Part shown: one piece after another, positions 16,970 through 26,671 of the stretch | How positions within the stretch are numbered: the first letter of the stretch is position 1 | Layout: each line of letters begins with the position of its first letter | Source of the DNA: Pseudoalteromonas sp. XMcav2-N | GTDB lineage: Bacteria > Pseudomonadota > Gammaproteobacteria > Enterobacterales > Alteromonadaceae | DNA: 64,000 bases | Reading direction: 5' to 3' | Assembly: GCF_024124545.1 (NCBI RefSeq) | Contig: NZ_JAMXSF010000007.1 | Location: 222,545 to 286,544, forward strand | The notes under the pieces: generated by a model | The model's input: the letters and a program-made list of their open reading frames with translations, nothing else | Told to the model about the DNA's origin: nothing | Database searches by the model: none | Program-made: the position numbers and the translations under genes

Positions 16970-18226
16970 ATGATTAAAGACACCAGTAAGCAGGACTCAG
17001 AGGTTAAGCCACAGATATTGAACTGGAAGAAAGTGGTTGGTGTGATTGCTTTATGTGGCACGTTGGCGATCACTGCACAAGCACTCTCAGTGGCCGACAA
17101 TACAGGCCGCTCTTTTGAACGCGATACACTGCAATTTGCAACTGTATCCCGCGGCGATTTTGTCCGCGATATTCTTGCCAGTGGCCGGATAGTTGCGGCA
17201 AATGCACCTCAGGTATACAGCCCCGAAGCCGGGTTTGTTGACCTGCTGGTTAAGGCGGGAGACACAGTGGCTGCGGGCGACGTGATTGCGAGAGTTGTCA
17301 GCCCGACGCTCACCAATGAACTTAAGCAACAACAAGCTGAGCTCGCCCGTTTGCAAGATGGACTAGCCCGAGAGCAGCTTGAAGTCAGACGAGAAACTTT
17401 GACACTTAACCGCAGCCTGGAGCTGGCCAAGGTGACACTAGATGCCGCTGAGCGGGAAAACCGCCGGGCACAACTTTCCATCAAGAAAAACCTGATCAGT
17501 CAGATAGACCTGGAAGAAGCGGTAGACGATTTGGCCCGAGCCAAACTGAACTATCACCACGCTCAGCAAGAAGTTGCATTGGGTAAAGATACATTGGCGT
17601 TTGAGCTGGCCGCTGCGAGTAACCTGGTCGAGCGACAGCAGTTAGTTGTTGATGAACTACAGCGCAAGGTGAACGCGCTTGAGATCAATGCGCCTGTGAA
17701 TGGACTGGTTGGCAATCTGATGGTGCAAACTAAGGCTGCAGTGGTTGCTCAACAGGCATTGATGACACTGGTGGATTTATCGGCGTATGAAGCACAGTTG
17801 CAGGTACCTGAAAGTTACGCCAATGAACTCGGTCTGGGTATGCAAGTTGTACTGAAGGTCGGGGCCGGTGAACTTTATGGTAAGCTCTCTGCGATTTCTC
17901 CTGAGGTCAGCAATCGGGAGGTCACAGCGAGGGTACGTTTTGAACACAGTGATATTGATGGCATTCGACAAAATCAACGCTTATCTGCCCGTATCTTATT
18001 GGATCAAAAAGAGAACGTATTGAAGGTTCGACGCGGTTCATTTATGAACGCCGGTGGTTCAGTGGTTTATCGAATACAGGGTGAAGTTGCGACTCGGATG
18101 GATATTCGTACGGGCGCATCCAGTGTCAACGAAGTCGAAATTTTGGATGGTTTGTCTCCTGGCGATCAGATCATCGTGTCTAATTATGAACAATTTGAAA
18201 ATGCACCCCTAGTGCAACTGAGATAA
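16970..18226 (+). CDS. Membrane fusion (adaptor) protein of ABC exporter, HlyD/MacA-like
   Basis: A 418-aa periplasmic adaptor. One N-terminal TM anchor (about residues 22-40) is followed by a lipoyl half-motif (SPEAGFVDLLVKAGDTVAAGDVIARV), a long helical hairpin rich in Glu, Leu, Gln and Arg (about 110-230), the second lipoyl half (INAPVNGLVGNLMV) and beta-barrel/membrane-proximal domains. This is the HlyD/MacA architecture, bridging an inner-membrane ABC pump to an outer-membrane channel. No outer-membrane channel gene is nearby, so TolC is a likely partner. It is first in an operon with an ATPase and two permeases. Confidence 0.9.
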   Translation: MIKDTSKQDSEVKPQILNWKKVVGVIALCGTLAITAQALSVADNTGRSFERDTLQFATVSRGDFVRDILASGRIVAANAPQVYSPEAGFVDLLVKAGDTVAAGDVIARVVSPTLTNELKQQQAELARLQDGLAREQLEVRRETLTLNRSLELAKVTLDAAERENRRAQLSIKKNLISQIDLEEAVDDLARAKLNYHHAQQEVALGKDTLAFELAAASNLVERQQLVVDELQRKVNALEINAPVNGLVGNLMVQTKAAVVAQQALMTLVDLSAYEAQLQVPESYANELGLGMQVVLKVGAGELYGKLSAISPEVSNREVTARVRFEHSDIDGIRQNQRLSARILLDQKENVLKVRRGSFMNAGGSVVYRIQGEVATRMDIRTGASSVNEVEILDGLSPGDQIIVSNYEQFENAPLVQLR

Positions 18227-18240
18227 AAAGGATAACGATA

Positions 18241-18954
18241 ATGCTAGATATGAAAGCAATCAGTAAAGTCTATCAGACTGAAATGGTACAGACTCACGCA
18301 CTGCGGGATTTTAACCTCCATGTGGCTGAAGGAGAGTTCGTGGCTGTAACAGGCCCCTCCGGCTCGGGTAAAACCACCTTTTTGAATATTGCGGGTATGC
18401 TGGAGCCATTTAGCGGGGGGCAGTACTGCCTGGATGGGGTTGATATTGGCAAGCTTAACGACAACGCCAGAGCCGATCTGAGAAACCAGAAAATTGGCTT
18501 TATTTTCCAGGGGTTCAATCTTATTCCGGATTTAAACTTGTATGAGAATGTGGAGGTTCCGCTACGTTACCGGGGTATTAAGTCGGCAGAGCGTAAACGT
18601 CGGGTTGAAGAATGCCTTGAACTGGTCGGTCTGGCTGGACGGGCAAAGCACTTACCTCAGCAATTGTCAGGGGGCCAGCAACAGCGCGTTGCTATTGCCA
18701 GGGCGCTTGCCGGGCGTCCGCGCTTTTTACTGGCGGATGAGCCGACTGGTAACCTGGATAGTCTGATGGCACGTCAGGTGATGGAGTTGCTGGAGCAGAT
18801 AAACCGTGAAGGTGCAACCATTGTGATGGTAACCCATGATCCTGAATTGGCGCGCCGAGCTCCGCGCAACATTCAGATTGTTGATGGCAGAGTTACCGAT
18901 TTTACTTTGTATCAGGGTCGCTCGGCTGAAACGCCGTTAGCAGCAGGAGGTTAA
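18241..18954 (+). CDS. ABC exporter ATP-binding protein, MacB/LolD type
   Basis: A 237-aa ATPase with Walker [11 protein letters not shown]-loop [10 protein letters not shown], signature [17 protein letters not shown], Walker [13 protein letters not shown] and H-loop VTHD. It should drive the two FtsX-like permeases that follow. AAGGA precedes the ATG and the gene is 14 bases after the adaptor stop. The EPTGNLD motif places it in the MacB/LolD group. Confidence 0.93.
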   Translation: MLDMKAISKVYQTEMVQTHALRDFNLHVAEGEFVAVTGPSGSGKTTFLNIAGMLEPFSGGQYCLDGVDIGKLNDNARADLRNQKIGFIFQGFNLIPDLNLYENVEVPLRYRGIKSAERKRRVEECLELVGLAGRAKHLPQQLSGGQQQRVAIARALAGRPRFLLADEPTGNLDSLMARQVMELLEQINREGATIVMVTHDPELARRAPRNIQIVDGRVTDFTLYQGRSAETPLAAGG

Positions 18955-18955
18955 T

Positions 18956-20269
18956 ATGTTTGTACATTATATTGACTTAGCCTGGCGTAGCCTGCGCCAG
19001 ACACCCTTGGTGACGTTTTTGATGATTCTGGCCATTGCCATCGGCATTGGGGTGACGATGACAACTTTGTCTGTTTACCACATGATGTCTATGGACCCTA
19101 TTTCGCACAAAAGTGAACGTTTGTTTGCGGTACAACTACAAACGATGGATGACGGAGAAACCTGGCGAACACCAGATGATATCCCATATCAGCTGACCTA
19201 TACAGATGCCATTAACCTTGATGCGCTGCCCGGGGATTACCTTCGTGCACCTATGTTGCGCTCTGGCTTTTCGGTTCACCTTAACACGGCATCCAGTAAG
19301 CCTTTTATAGAAAACACCCGAGTAACCGGACGTGACTTTTTTACTATGTTCGATCTGACTTTTTTACATGGCAATGTCTGGACTGAAGAGCAAGAGCGTG
19401 ATGCTGCCCCCGTTGTGGTGATCGATGAGGAAATGGCTAAACAACTCTTTGGTAAGACCGATGTAGTAGGGGAGTCGGTGTTCCTTGGTGAGCGTCGTCA
19501 TGAGGTAGTAGGTGTTACACAAAAGTGGCGCCCCACAATAAAATTCTATGATTTGAACAATGGTAGCTTTGGCAAGGCCGAGAGAATGTTTGCACCGTTT
19601 AGCCATGTTAAAGCCTATGATGTCGACACCTGGGGCAACACCAATGGTTGGAAGTTTGAGGAAACCAGAGACTTTAACGATAAAATGAATTCGGAAATGC
19701 TTTGGGTTCAATTCTGGGTGCAGCTCGACACGCCACAACAGCGTCAAGTCTATGGCGATATGCTGATGGCCTACATGCAACAACAACAAAAACCGGGTCG
19801 TTTTAACCGAGAAACACTTCAGTACTCGCTACAAGATGTCAACGCCTGGATGAATTACAACGATGTGATCAGTGAAGACAATAAAATTCTGGTTGGCTTG
19901 AGCTTTATGTTCCTGGCAGTGTGTGTCGCCAATATTCTTGGGCTACTACTGGCCAAGTTTATGCGCCGAGCCCCTGATGTGGGTGTCAGAAGAGCGCTGG
20001 GGGCCAGCAAACGACAGGTATTCTATCAGCACCTGGTCGAGGTTGGTGTACTGGGTTTGTTAGGGGGCAGTTTGGGTGTGTTGTTTGCACAACTTGGCCT
20101 GCTTGGGGTACGTCAGACTTACAATTACTACGCCGGGTTAGCCAATATGGATTGGATGATGCTATTGAGTGCACCAGTACTTGCAATTTCTGCCTGTATT
20201 TTGGCAGGGCTTTATCCAGCATGGCTCGTTTGTCGAACTACTCCTGCCACACACTTGAAAGTGCAATAG
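18956..20269 (+). CDS. FtsX/MacB-like ABC permease 1
   Basis: A 437-aa permease with one TM near the N-terminus (VTFLMILAIAIGIGVTMTTL), a periplasmic MacB-PCD-like domain (about 50-280), and three C-terminal helices including the FtsX signature region (RRAPDVGVRRALGASKRQVF). It starts one base after the ATPase stop and has a strong AGGAGG site. The permease function is split between this gene and the next, unlike E. coli MacB where ATPase and permease are one chain, so a heterodimeric pump is expected. Substrate unknown. Confidence 0.88.
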   Translation: MFVHYIDLAWRSLRQTPLVTFLMILAIAIGIGVTMTTLSVYHMMSMDPISHKSERLFAVQLQTMDDGETWRTPDDIPYQLTYTDAINLDALPGDYLRAPMLRSGFSVHLNTASSKPFIENTRVTGRDFFTMFDLTFLHGNVWTEEQERDAAPVVVIDEEMAKQLFGKTDVVGESVFLGERRHEVVGVTQKWRPTIKFYDLNNGSFGKAERMFAPFSHVKAYDVDTWGNTNGWKFEETRDFNDKMNSEMLWVQFWVQLDTPQQRQVYGDMLMAYMQQQQKPGRFNRETLQYSLQDVNAWMNYNDVISEDNKILVGLSFMFLAVCVANILGLLLAKFMRRAPDVGVRRALGASKRQVFYQHLVEVGVLGLLGGSLGVLFAQLGLLGVRQTYNYYAGLANMDWMMLLSAPVLAISACILAGLYPAWLVCRTTPATHLKVQ

Positions 20270-20281
20270 AAGGAACGCCAT

Positions 20282-21487
20282 ATGTTTGAATTAAAACCAA
20301 CTATTAACGCGCTGATGCGTTCAAAATTGGGTGCTGTATTGCTGATCCTTCAGCTCGCTATTACCCTGGCCATTGTTAGTAATGCCGTTTCTATTATCCA
20401 GGACAGGTTAACCTATTTGAATAAAGACACAGGCTACCCGGAAGCTGAGATCTTTAAATTTAATGCGCTGAACTTTGATAAAAACCTTGATTTACTTCAG
20501 CAAGTTGAGCTGGATGAGCAATCATTGCGCGACCTTAATGGTGTCATAGATGCGACGGCAGTGAGCTCCGTTGTGCTATCTGGTAGCGGCAGCTCAGGTG
20601 GCATGCAGCTCAAACCTGAGCCGCAAGAAAGTAAAAGAGTCAACATGGGCTATGTTACCGGTGACGAACATTTGCTAAACACGTTAGGTGTCAAAGTGTC
20701 TGAAGGGCGCGATTTTACAGAAGCGGATGTTGTTGTGATTGACGAAAGTGATGCTCGCCCGTCCGTTATTATTGTCAGTCGCGCATTATCTGATGAGTTG
20801 TTTGGTCAAGGCAAGGGGTTGGGAGAGACGCTCTATTGGGGCGCCGATCCTCTGACAATCATAGGGATTGTTGACACTATGGCAAACCAATGGCCAAAAA
20901 GCAGCTTTGGTACAAAAACGGCGATGATCCCCATGATCAGGGTCGGTAATTTTCAGAAGTTTCTGGTTCGTACTGAGCCACAAGCTAGGGCACAGGTGAT
21001 GCGTCAGATTGAGGAGCTTATGCTTGCCAGCCACCGTGAGCGGGTAATTAGTGATGTGACTGGCCTGGATCAGAAAAAAGCCCGTTATGATGCTAAGGAT
21101 GTACTGATGATGCGCATGCTGATGACGCTGATTGTGGTATTGGTTGTCGTGACCGCACTGGGTGTGTTTGGGTTATCCACCTTTAATATCAGTAAGCGCA
21201 CCAAACAAATAGGTACGCGTCGCGCTCTGGGCGCCAGAAAGTCTGCCATTGTACGCTATTTTGTAGTCGAGAACGCGCTCATATGTAGTGTTGGATTGGT
21301 ATTGGGCGGGGCAGCGGCGGTTCTGCTTGGACAAAAGCTGATGAATTGGTATTCCGTGCCTGCACTGAGTTATCACTTCATTGCGACGACTGCCGGATTA
21401 CTGTTGTTGATGAGTTTACTGTCGGTACTGATGCCTGCGCTGCGAGCGGCCAATATATCTCCGAGTATTGCGACACGCAGCGTGTAA
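20282..21487 (+). CDS. FtsX/MacB-like ABC permease 2
   Basis: A 401-aa paralogue of the preceding permease: N-terminal TM (LGAVLLILQLAITLAIVSNAV), periplasmic domain with SGSGSSGGMQL, and C-terminal FtsX domain with ISKRTKQIGTRRALGARKSAI. AAGGA lies before the ATG. Together with permease 1 it should make a heterodimer driven by the 18241 ATPase. It is followed by a strong hairpin, then by the regulator genes. Confidence 0.88.
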   Translation: MFELKPTINALMRSKLGAVLLILQLAITLAIVSNAVSIIQDRLTYLNKDTGYPEAEIFKFNALNFDKNLDLLQQVELDEQSLRDLNGVIDATAVSSVVLSGSGSSGGMQLKPEPQESKRVNMGYVTGDEHLLNTLGVKVSEGRDFTEADVVVIDESDARPSVIIVSRALSDELFGQGKGLGETLYWGADPLTIIGIVDTMANQWPKSSFGTKTAMIPMIRVGNFQKFLVRTEPQARAQVMRQIEELMLASHRERVISDVTGLDQKKARYDAKDVLMMRMLMTLIVVLVVVTALGVFGLSTFNISKRTKQIGTRRALGARKSAIVRYFVVENALICSVGLVLGGAAAVLLGQKLMNWYSVPALSYHFIATTAGLLLLMSLLSVLMPALRAANISPSIATRSV

Positions 21488-21513
21488 AGCACGCCTTCAT
21501 ACGACCAACCAAG

Positions 21514-21544
21514 GTCCCGGCAATGGCAATTTTGTTGCCGGGAC
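21514..21544 (+). terminator. Hairpin after the export operon
   Basis: A 10-bp stem GTCCCGGCAA / TTGCCGGGAC encloses an 11-base loop just after the second permease gene. It is not followed by a good T-run, so termination may be partial. Confidence 0.6.
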
Positions 21545-21681
21545 TTGTGTGAAAGCAGGTATTACGCTTTTTGTATGGCCATTACCGACTGATAATTAAG
21601 GGAAACATGTTACACTCAAAGGTACGAGGTCGAAAGTAATGGGTATGACAGACCCCCGCATATAACACGAGCATAATAATA

Positions 21682-23028
21682 ATGATGAATAAGATACTCG
21701 TTGTCGATGATAACCAGGCTGTGCTGGATGCACTTTCATTGCTGCTGGAACTCCATGACTACCAGGTTGAAACGGCTTTAACACCTTTTGAAGCGTTGCA
21801 GATCGTGCGTTATCAGCGTATTTCGTTGGTGATTCAGGACATGAACTTTACGGCTGATACGACCTCAGGAGAGGAAGGCAAAGCCTTGTTCCAGGAGTTA
21901 CGAACCCTTAACCCTCACTTACCGGTGATCCTGATCACTGCCTGGACCGAGCTGGAAATGGCCATTGAGCTGGTCAAAGCGGGTGCCGCTGACTATCTGG
22001 CCAAACCCTGGGACGATCAGAAATTGCTCACCTCTGTCGCCAACCTGATTGCGCTGGGGCAAGCAAAACAACAAAATGAACAACATGAGCGCATTGCCCA
22101 GCAGCGTGAAGCATTGAACGCTGGCGCTGATCTGCGAGGTCTGGTTTATCGCAGCGGCGCGATGCAACGGGTCGTGGATATGGCTGTGCAGGTTGCCCGG
22201 TCGGATGTTGCAGTGCTAATAACCGGAGACAATGGCAGTGGCAAAGAAAAAATTGCCGAGATCATTCAGGCAAATTCCCCGCTCAGAGATGCGCCTTTTA
22301 TAAAGGTCAATGCGGGTGCATTGCCACAGGAGCTGATTGAAGCAGAACTATTTGGTGCAGAAGCGGGGGCGTATACTGGTGCAAACAAACAGCGTATTGG
22401 ACGCTTTGAAGCAGCCCATGGTGGTACTTTGTTTCTCGACGAGATAGGAAATTTACCTTTATCCGGACAAATGAAGCTATTGAGGGTGCTGCAAACCGGG
22501 GAGTTTGAGCGGCTCGGTTCAGTCGAAACAAGACGGGTAAATGTCCGCGTTATTTCAGCCACCAATGCGGATTTGCCTGAAGACATTCGGTGCGGTCGTT
22601 TTCGTCAGGATTTGTACTATCGGCTAAATGTGATTGAGCTCAATTTACCGCCACTTAAGGCTCGTAATGATGATATTTTGCCTTTGACTTCTCACTTTCT
22701 GCCCGGCAGAGAGCTGGCTTTGAATGCAGAAAATGCACTACTAGGCTATGACTGGCCCGGGAATGTGCGCGAATTAGAAAATGCCTGTAAGCGTGCTGCG
22801 GTGCTGAATCCTTCTGGCACGATTGAAGCGGAGGATTTTGGTCTTCAACCGGGCACACTGTCTGGTGTAAAGTCGTCTCCCGCTCAGGACAGACAAGAGC
22901 CGGAGAAGGCTGAACTGGAAGCAGCTATGCGGCAGTTCCATGGCGTCATAGCGAAAGTAGCCCGACACTTTGGCATGAGTCGTCAGGCACTTTATCGAAG
23001 GTTGCAAAAATACGGTATTGATTACTAA
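21682..23028 (+). CDS. NtrC-family sigma-54-dependent response regulator
   Basis: A 448-aa regulator. The receiver domain has DD near residues 9-10, phosphoacceptor Asp53 (LVIQDMNF) and the lysine of YLAKPW. The AAA+ domain has Walker A GDNGSGKE (182-189), the sigma-54 contact loop GAYTGA (229-234; usually GAFTGA), FLDEIGNLPL, and the LYYRLNVIELNLPPL segment. A Fis-type HTH closes the protein (IAKVARHFGMSRQALYRRLQKYG). Tyr in GAYTGA is a tolerated variant. It forms a two-component pair with the kinase that starts on the next base, and the palindromes at 16706-16756 are its likely targets. Confidence 0.9.
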   Translation: MMNKILVVDDNQAVLDALSLLLELHDYQVETALTPFEALQIVRYQRISLVIQDMNFTADTTSGEEGKALFQELRTLNPHLPVILITAWTELEMAIELVKAGAADYLAKPWDDQKLLTSVANLIALGQAKQQNEQHERIAQQREALNAGADLRGLVYRSGAMQRVVDMAVQVARSDVAVLITGDNGSGKEKIAEIIQANSPLRDAPFIKVNAGALPQELIEAELFGAEAGAYTGANKQRIGRFEAAHGGTLFLDEIGNLPLSGQMKLLRVLQTGEFERLGSVETRRVNVRVISATNADLPEDIRCGRFRQDLYYRLNVIELNLPPLKARNDDILPLTSHFLPGRELALNAENALLGYDWPGNVRELENACKRAAVLNPSGTIEAEDFGLQPGTLSGVKSSPAQDRQEPEKAELEAAMRQFHGVIAKVARHFGMSRQALYRRLQKYGIDY

Positions 23029-24345
23029 ATGAAAATTCTCGGATTGTCGATTGCTCAAAAGCTTCATTTAGCGCTATTTATTGCTGTGGCAACTGTGAGT
23101 GCGCCCGTGTTTTTCTTTGTACAGTGGCAAACCGGGTTACTGGTTGCTCTGTCTGCATTGTGTGTCGGCGTGATTGTACTGCGTATGCTGACGCGAAAAT
23201 TATTTGCAGGATTACAGGCGCTTGAGAGCGGTTTACTCAACTTTAAAGACAGCGATTTTTCAACTTTACTTGCTTATCAGAAAGAGGACGAGTTGGGCAG
23301 GTTATGTCGTTTGTATAATGAGGCAGCGCAACAACTCAGAGATGAGAAACAGTGGATTTACCAGCGAGAGCTGATGCTGGATAAGGTACTGCATAGCGCG
23401 CCTCAGGCACTGCTGCTGACAGATGATAAGGGCATAGTGGTGTTTTCAAATCACAGCGCAAAAACGTTGTTAAACTGTGAGCACAATCTTGAAGGCATGA
23501 AGCTCGACAGCCTGGCGCAGCAAGCCAGCCCTGCTTTATATAATGCACTGTCAGGTGAAATGGATGGATTGTTTGAACTACCAGGTGAAGGAGAAGACAA
23601 GCAGACCTGGCATTTGTCCAATGGGGAACTTCTGCTCAATAACCAGTTTCACCGTTTGTATATTTTCAAACAACTGACCAGAGAGCTGAACCGCCAGGAA
23701 GTGGCGGTATGGAAAAAAGTTATTCGCATCATCAGCCACGAGCTAAACAACTCATTGGGACCGATTTCCTCTATGCTTCACAGTGGTAAAATTTTGGCGA
23801 ACAAACTTGAGGACACCCGGCTGGAGCGGGTGTTTTCGACCATAGATGAACGGATCCGTCATTTGACCGAATTTGTACAGGGATATGGTAAGTTTGCCAA
23901 ACTGCCCGCGCCCAGGTTACAGCCAGTTGTGTTGTCCGAACTGCTTGCACAGCTGCAGACTCAATGGCAATTTAACCATACTCAATCGGGTGAATTGCTG
24001 GCGCACAAACAGCTACTTGCCGATGCCCCTCAACTAGAACAATTGCTGATCAATCTGCTTAAAAACGCCCATGAGTCGGGTGGTGACGTGGCTGCAATAA
24101 AAATTGAAGTGACTTTTCAGGCGAAACACGTTTTGCTGAGTGTGAACGATGCCGGACAAGGAATGAGCGAGCATATTATGGCAAATGCCTTGATCCCATT
24201 TTACTCCACTAAATCCAGTGGCACCGGGCTTGGACTTGCGCTGTGCCGTGAAATCGTTGAAGCACATCATGGTGATATTCACCTGAAAAATCGGCCGCAG
24301 GGAGGGCTATGTGTTGAGGTTAGGTTGCCGCTCACGACCGTTTGA
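23029..24345 (+). CDS. NtrB-like sensor histidine kinase
   Basis: A 438-aa kinase. Two TM helices lie near residues 15-50, a HAMP-like linker and a PAS region (about 115-200) follow, then the HisKA phosphoacceptor in IISHELNNSLGPISSML and an ATPase domain with LINLLKNAHESG, VNDAGQGMS and GTGLGLALCREIVEAHHG. The H-E-L-N-N form is seen in kinases that pair with NtrC-type regulators. Its ATG directly follows the regulator's TAA, so translation is coupled. Its end overlaps the convergent lipoprotein gene by 39 bases. Confidence 0.9.
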   Translation: MKILGLSIAQKLHLALFIAVATVSAPVFFFVQWQTGLLVALSALCVGVIVLRMLTRKLFAGLQALESGLLNFKDSDFSTLLAYQKEDELGRLCRLYNEAAQQLRDEKQWIYQRELMLDKVLHSAPQALLLTDDKGIVVFSNHSAKTLLNCEHNLEGMKLDSLAQQASPALYNALSGEMDGLFELPGEGEDKQTWHLSNGELLLNNQFHRLYIFKQLTRELNRQEVAVWKKVIRIISHELNNSLGPISSMLHSGKILANKLEDTRLERVFSTIDERIRHLTEFVQGYGKFAKLPAPRLQPVVLSELLAQLQTQWQFNHTQSGELLAHKQLLADAPQLEQLLINLLKNAHESGGDVAAIKIEVTFQAKHVLLSVNDAGQGMSEHIMANALIPFYSTKSSGTGLGLALCREIVEAHHGDIHLKNRPQGGLCVEVRLPLTTV

Positions 24346-24648
24346 CTGAGGGGTCGGGCAGCCTTGGGTCCTTTCCAGCCAGGAAACCGTATTGGAGGCA
24401 ACCACAATGGTGCCGGATACGACCAGACTGGCTGCACTGACCAGACCTGAACCGGCCAATATCAGTGCACAAGCCTCTCCCCGACACTGACTGACTGTTT
24501 GCATCTGTGCGCTGCTGAGCGTCTTTTTTTTGAGAATCATTTTGCACTTAGGATCGTAATACTGCACCTCTTGAGGAGCAAATAAGCACCCATTTAACAG
24601 TGGCAGGCTAAACAGCACGGTACTCACTGTGGTCCGGATTGTTTTCAT
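24307..24648 (-). CDS. Small predicted lipoprotein, convergent to kinase
   Basis: A 113-aa protein with signal peptide and lipobox (VLFSLPLLNGC). The mature part has several cysteines (KCKM, QCRGEAC, GCP) and a hydrophobic, Gly/Ser-rich stretch (LILAGSGLVSAASLVVSGTI) that may insert in a membrane. GAGGA precedes the ATG. I do not recognise the family. Its last 39 bases overlap the kinase gene on the other strand. Confidence 0.65.
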   Translation of the reverse strand: MKTIRTTVSTVLFSLPLLNGCLFAPQEVQYYDPKCKMILKKKTLSSAQMQTVSQCRGEACALILAGSGLVSAASLVVSGTIVVASNTVSWLERTQGCPTPQSNGRERQPNLNT

Positions 24649-24763
24649 ATCGTCCTCTGATTATCACGCCACTGCGAGTAGGGATCTGTCGGGATGGCTT
24701 GAACCAGGTAAAAAAATGCACATACTCAATATATTATAGTATCCACAATTTTTAGACTTAATT

Positions 24764-26584
24764 ATGGCCGATCCACTGGGGCAGGTAAAGCAACTAAGAG
24801 TTAAGTTACTGTTATTGTTAGTCATTGTTTTCATCGCATTGGCTGCTTTGGTGCCGTTTGTGATTTCCAGCTTAAATGAACGTAATGCGCTAAATTCGCA
24901 CATACAATCTATCAAGAAGATCACCAGCGATATTATTTACTACGATGAAGTGCTGACCATGTCTTCACGTATGTTTACCTTCACCCAGGAAGAAAAATGG
25001 TCCAGACGGTATCTTAACATCGCTAACACTCTGGATCAGACGCTGTTAGAGGCTGAAGCATTGGACCCTATCATAGCGGATGCAATCGCTGCAACGGCTC
25101 AGGTAAACACTAAGCTGATTGAAATTGAATCAAAAGCATTTGCGCTTGCGCGAGCTGGTAAATTGGAGCTGGCGCAGCGTATTCTGCTGGATGATACCTA
25201 CTTTGCGCTCAAATCTCAGTATCAGGCAACCGTGTTTAAAGCGCTTGATAACATCAGAGCAGTTAGCGAAACTAACATGATCCGGCAAAATGAGTTTAAA
25301 ACCCATGTTTTGCTCTTATCTTTGCTTGGGCTGGCACTGTTATTTATGGCGTTTATCGCGTACCTGTTCCGCCATAACAGGCAGGCCGACAGATATATGG
25401 GGGAATTACTAAAGTCACGCAATGACTCTATCGCTAAATTGAATGCCACCTCCAAGGATTTAGAGCAGGCCAGCAAGGCAAAATCCCAGTTACTTGCCAA
25501 TATGTCTCATGAACTGAGAACACCGATCAATGGCCTGTATGGCGCACTGCAATTACTACGTAAAGAACCCCAGTCGAACGAAAGCGTATCGCTACTTGAT
25601 ACGGCAACTATGTGTAGCGAGATGCTGTCGACTTTGGTGAATGATATTTTAGATTTTACACAGATAGAAAAGGGTAAGTTGCAACTTGAGGTGCGTGAAT
25701 TTGACTTGCGTAGAGTGAGCAAAACTATTGAACATATTTTTCGTCAGGAGTGTGAGCAGAAAAAGCTCAGGTTTAATTGCGCATTTAACGTTGAACATCC
25801 GTTGAGACTGGGCGACGAGTTGCGACTTAAGCAAGTACTAGTCAATCTACTCAGTAATGCCGTTAAATTTACAGAGCGGGGGCGTATTTCGCTGTCTTTT
25901 ACTGCTGCTTCAGATTCACAGTGGCTAGCCATTGTTATAAGTGACACAGGGGCGGGCATCAAAGAAGAGGTGCTTAGTAAGTTGTTTACTCATTTTGAAC
26001 AGGGAGATGCTTCTGCAACCCGGCTTTACAGTGGTGTTGGATTGGGTCTGGCAATCGTCAAATCTTTGGTCGATGCGATGCACGGAACAATTAATATCAC
26101 CAGTCAATCTGGAAGTGGCACCAGTGTCGAGCTGTCCTTGCCTTTGGCATTGCCTGAAAAAACCACGAAGGAGGCTGACGAAGAGGTTGAGTCAGAGCCA
26201 CAAAAAACAGACGATGCCACTTTGTTACAAGGCTTATCCATTCTGATTGTAGAAGACAACGCTGTAAACCAGATTATCCTGCAGAAGATGCTGGTTAGTC
26301 AGGGGGCTAAAACGGCGCTGGCTGTGAACGGCCAGGAAGCAATAGATAAAATGAGCGCAGATATTCAGTTAATATTGATGGATATTCAAATGCCTGTGAT
26401 GGGAGGCGTTGAGGCATTTCAGGAGATAAGGTCACAATGGCCAGTTGTTCCCGTGATTGCCGTGACTGCGAATGTGTTTGAGAGCGATATATCCCAGTAT
26501 ATCAGGTTAGGGTTTGACGGGGTGGTTGCAAAGCCCATATCGCAGTCGGTATTAACAGACACGATTCTGACCAATTGTGCCTAA
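24764..26584 (+). CDS. Hybrid sensor histidine kinase with receiver domain
   Basis: A 606-aa inner-membrane hybrid kinase. TM helices at about 15-37 and 182-203 bracket a helical periplasmic domain with no recognised ligand fold. HisKA follows with phosphoacceptor His249 (MSHELRTPINGLYG), then HATPase (LVNLLSNAVKFT, SDTGAGI, GVGLGLAIVKSLVDAMHG) and a C-terminal receiver with phosphoacceptor Asp540 (LILMDIQMPVMGG). The layout resembles TorS/BarA kinases but has no visible HPt domain, so phosphotransfer would go to an HPt elsewhere. No partner regulator is adjacent. Confidence 0.88.
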   Translation: MADPLGQVKQLRVKLLLLLVIVFIALAALVPFVISSLNERNALNSHIQSIKKITSDIIYYDEVLTMSSRMFTFTQEEKWSRRYLNIANTLDQTLLEAEALDPIIADAIAATAQVNTKLIEIESKAFALARAGKLELAQRILLDDTYFALKSQYQATVFKALDNIRAVSETNMIRQNEFKTHVLLLSLLGLALLFMAFIAYLFRHNRQADRYMGELLKSRNDSIAKLNATSKDLEQASKAKSQLLANMSHELRTPINGLYGALQLLRKEPQSNESVSLLDTATMCSEMLSTLVNDILDFTQIEKGKLQLEVREFDLRRVSKTIEHIFRQECEQKKLRFNCAFNVEHPLRLGDELRLKQVLVNLLSNAVKFTERGRISLSFTAASDSQWLAIVISDTGAGIKEEVLSKLFTHFEQGDASATRLYSGVGLGLAIVKSLVDAMHGTINITSQSGSGTSVELSLPLALPEKTTKEADEEVESEPQKTDDATLLQGLSILIVEDNAVNQIILQKMLVSQGAKTALAVNGQEAIDKMSADIQLILMDIQMPVMGGVEAFQEIRSQWPVVPVIAVTANVFESDISQYIRLGFDGVVAKPISQSVLTDTILTNCA

Positions 26585-26633
26585 TCATTGATTTAAATCT
26601 ATGAGTTTAGGTCAGATACGAGCCAAAGGCAGC

Positions 26634-26662
26634 AGCAAAGTCCCCGAGGACAGGACTTTGCT
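26634..26662. terminator. Bidirectional hairpin between convergent genes
   Basis: A perfect 10-bp stem AGCAAAGTCC / GGACTTTGCT with a 9-base loop lies between the hybrid kinase and the convergent phosphatase gene. Confidence 0.6.
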
Positions 26663-26671
26663 GATAGCGCT

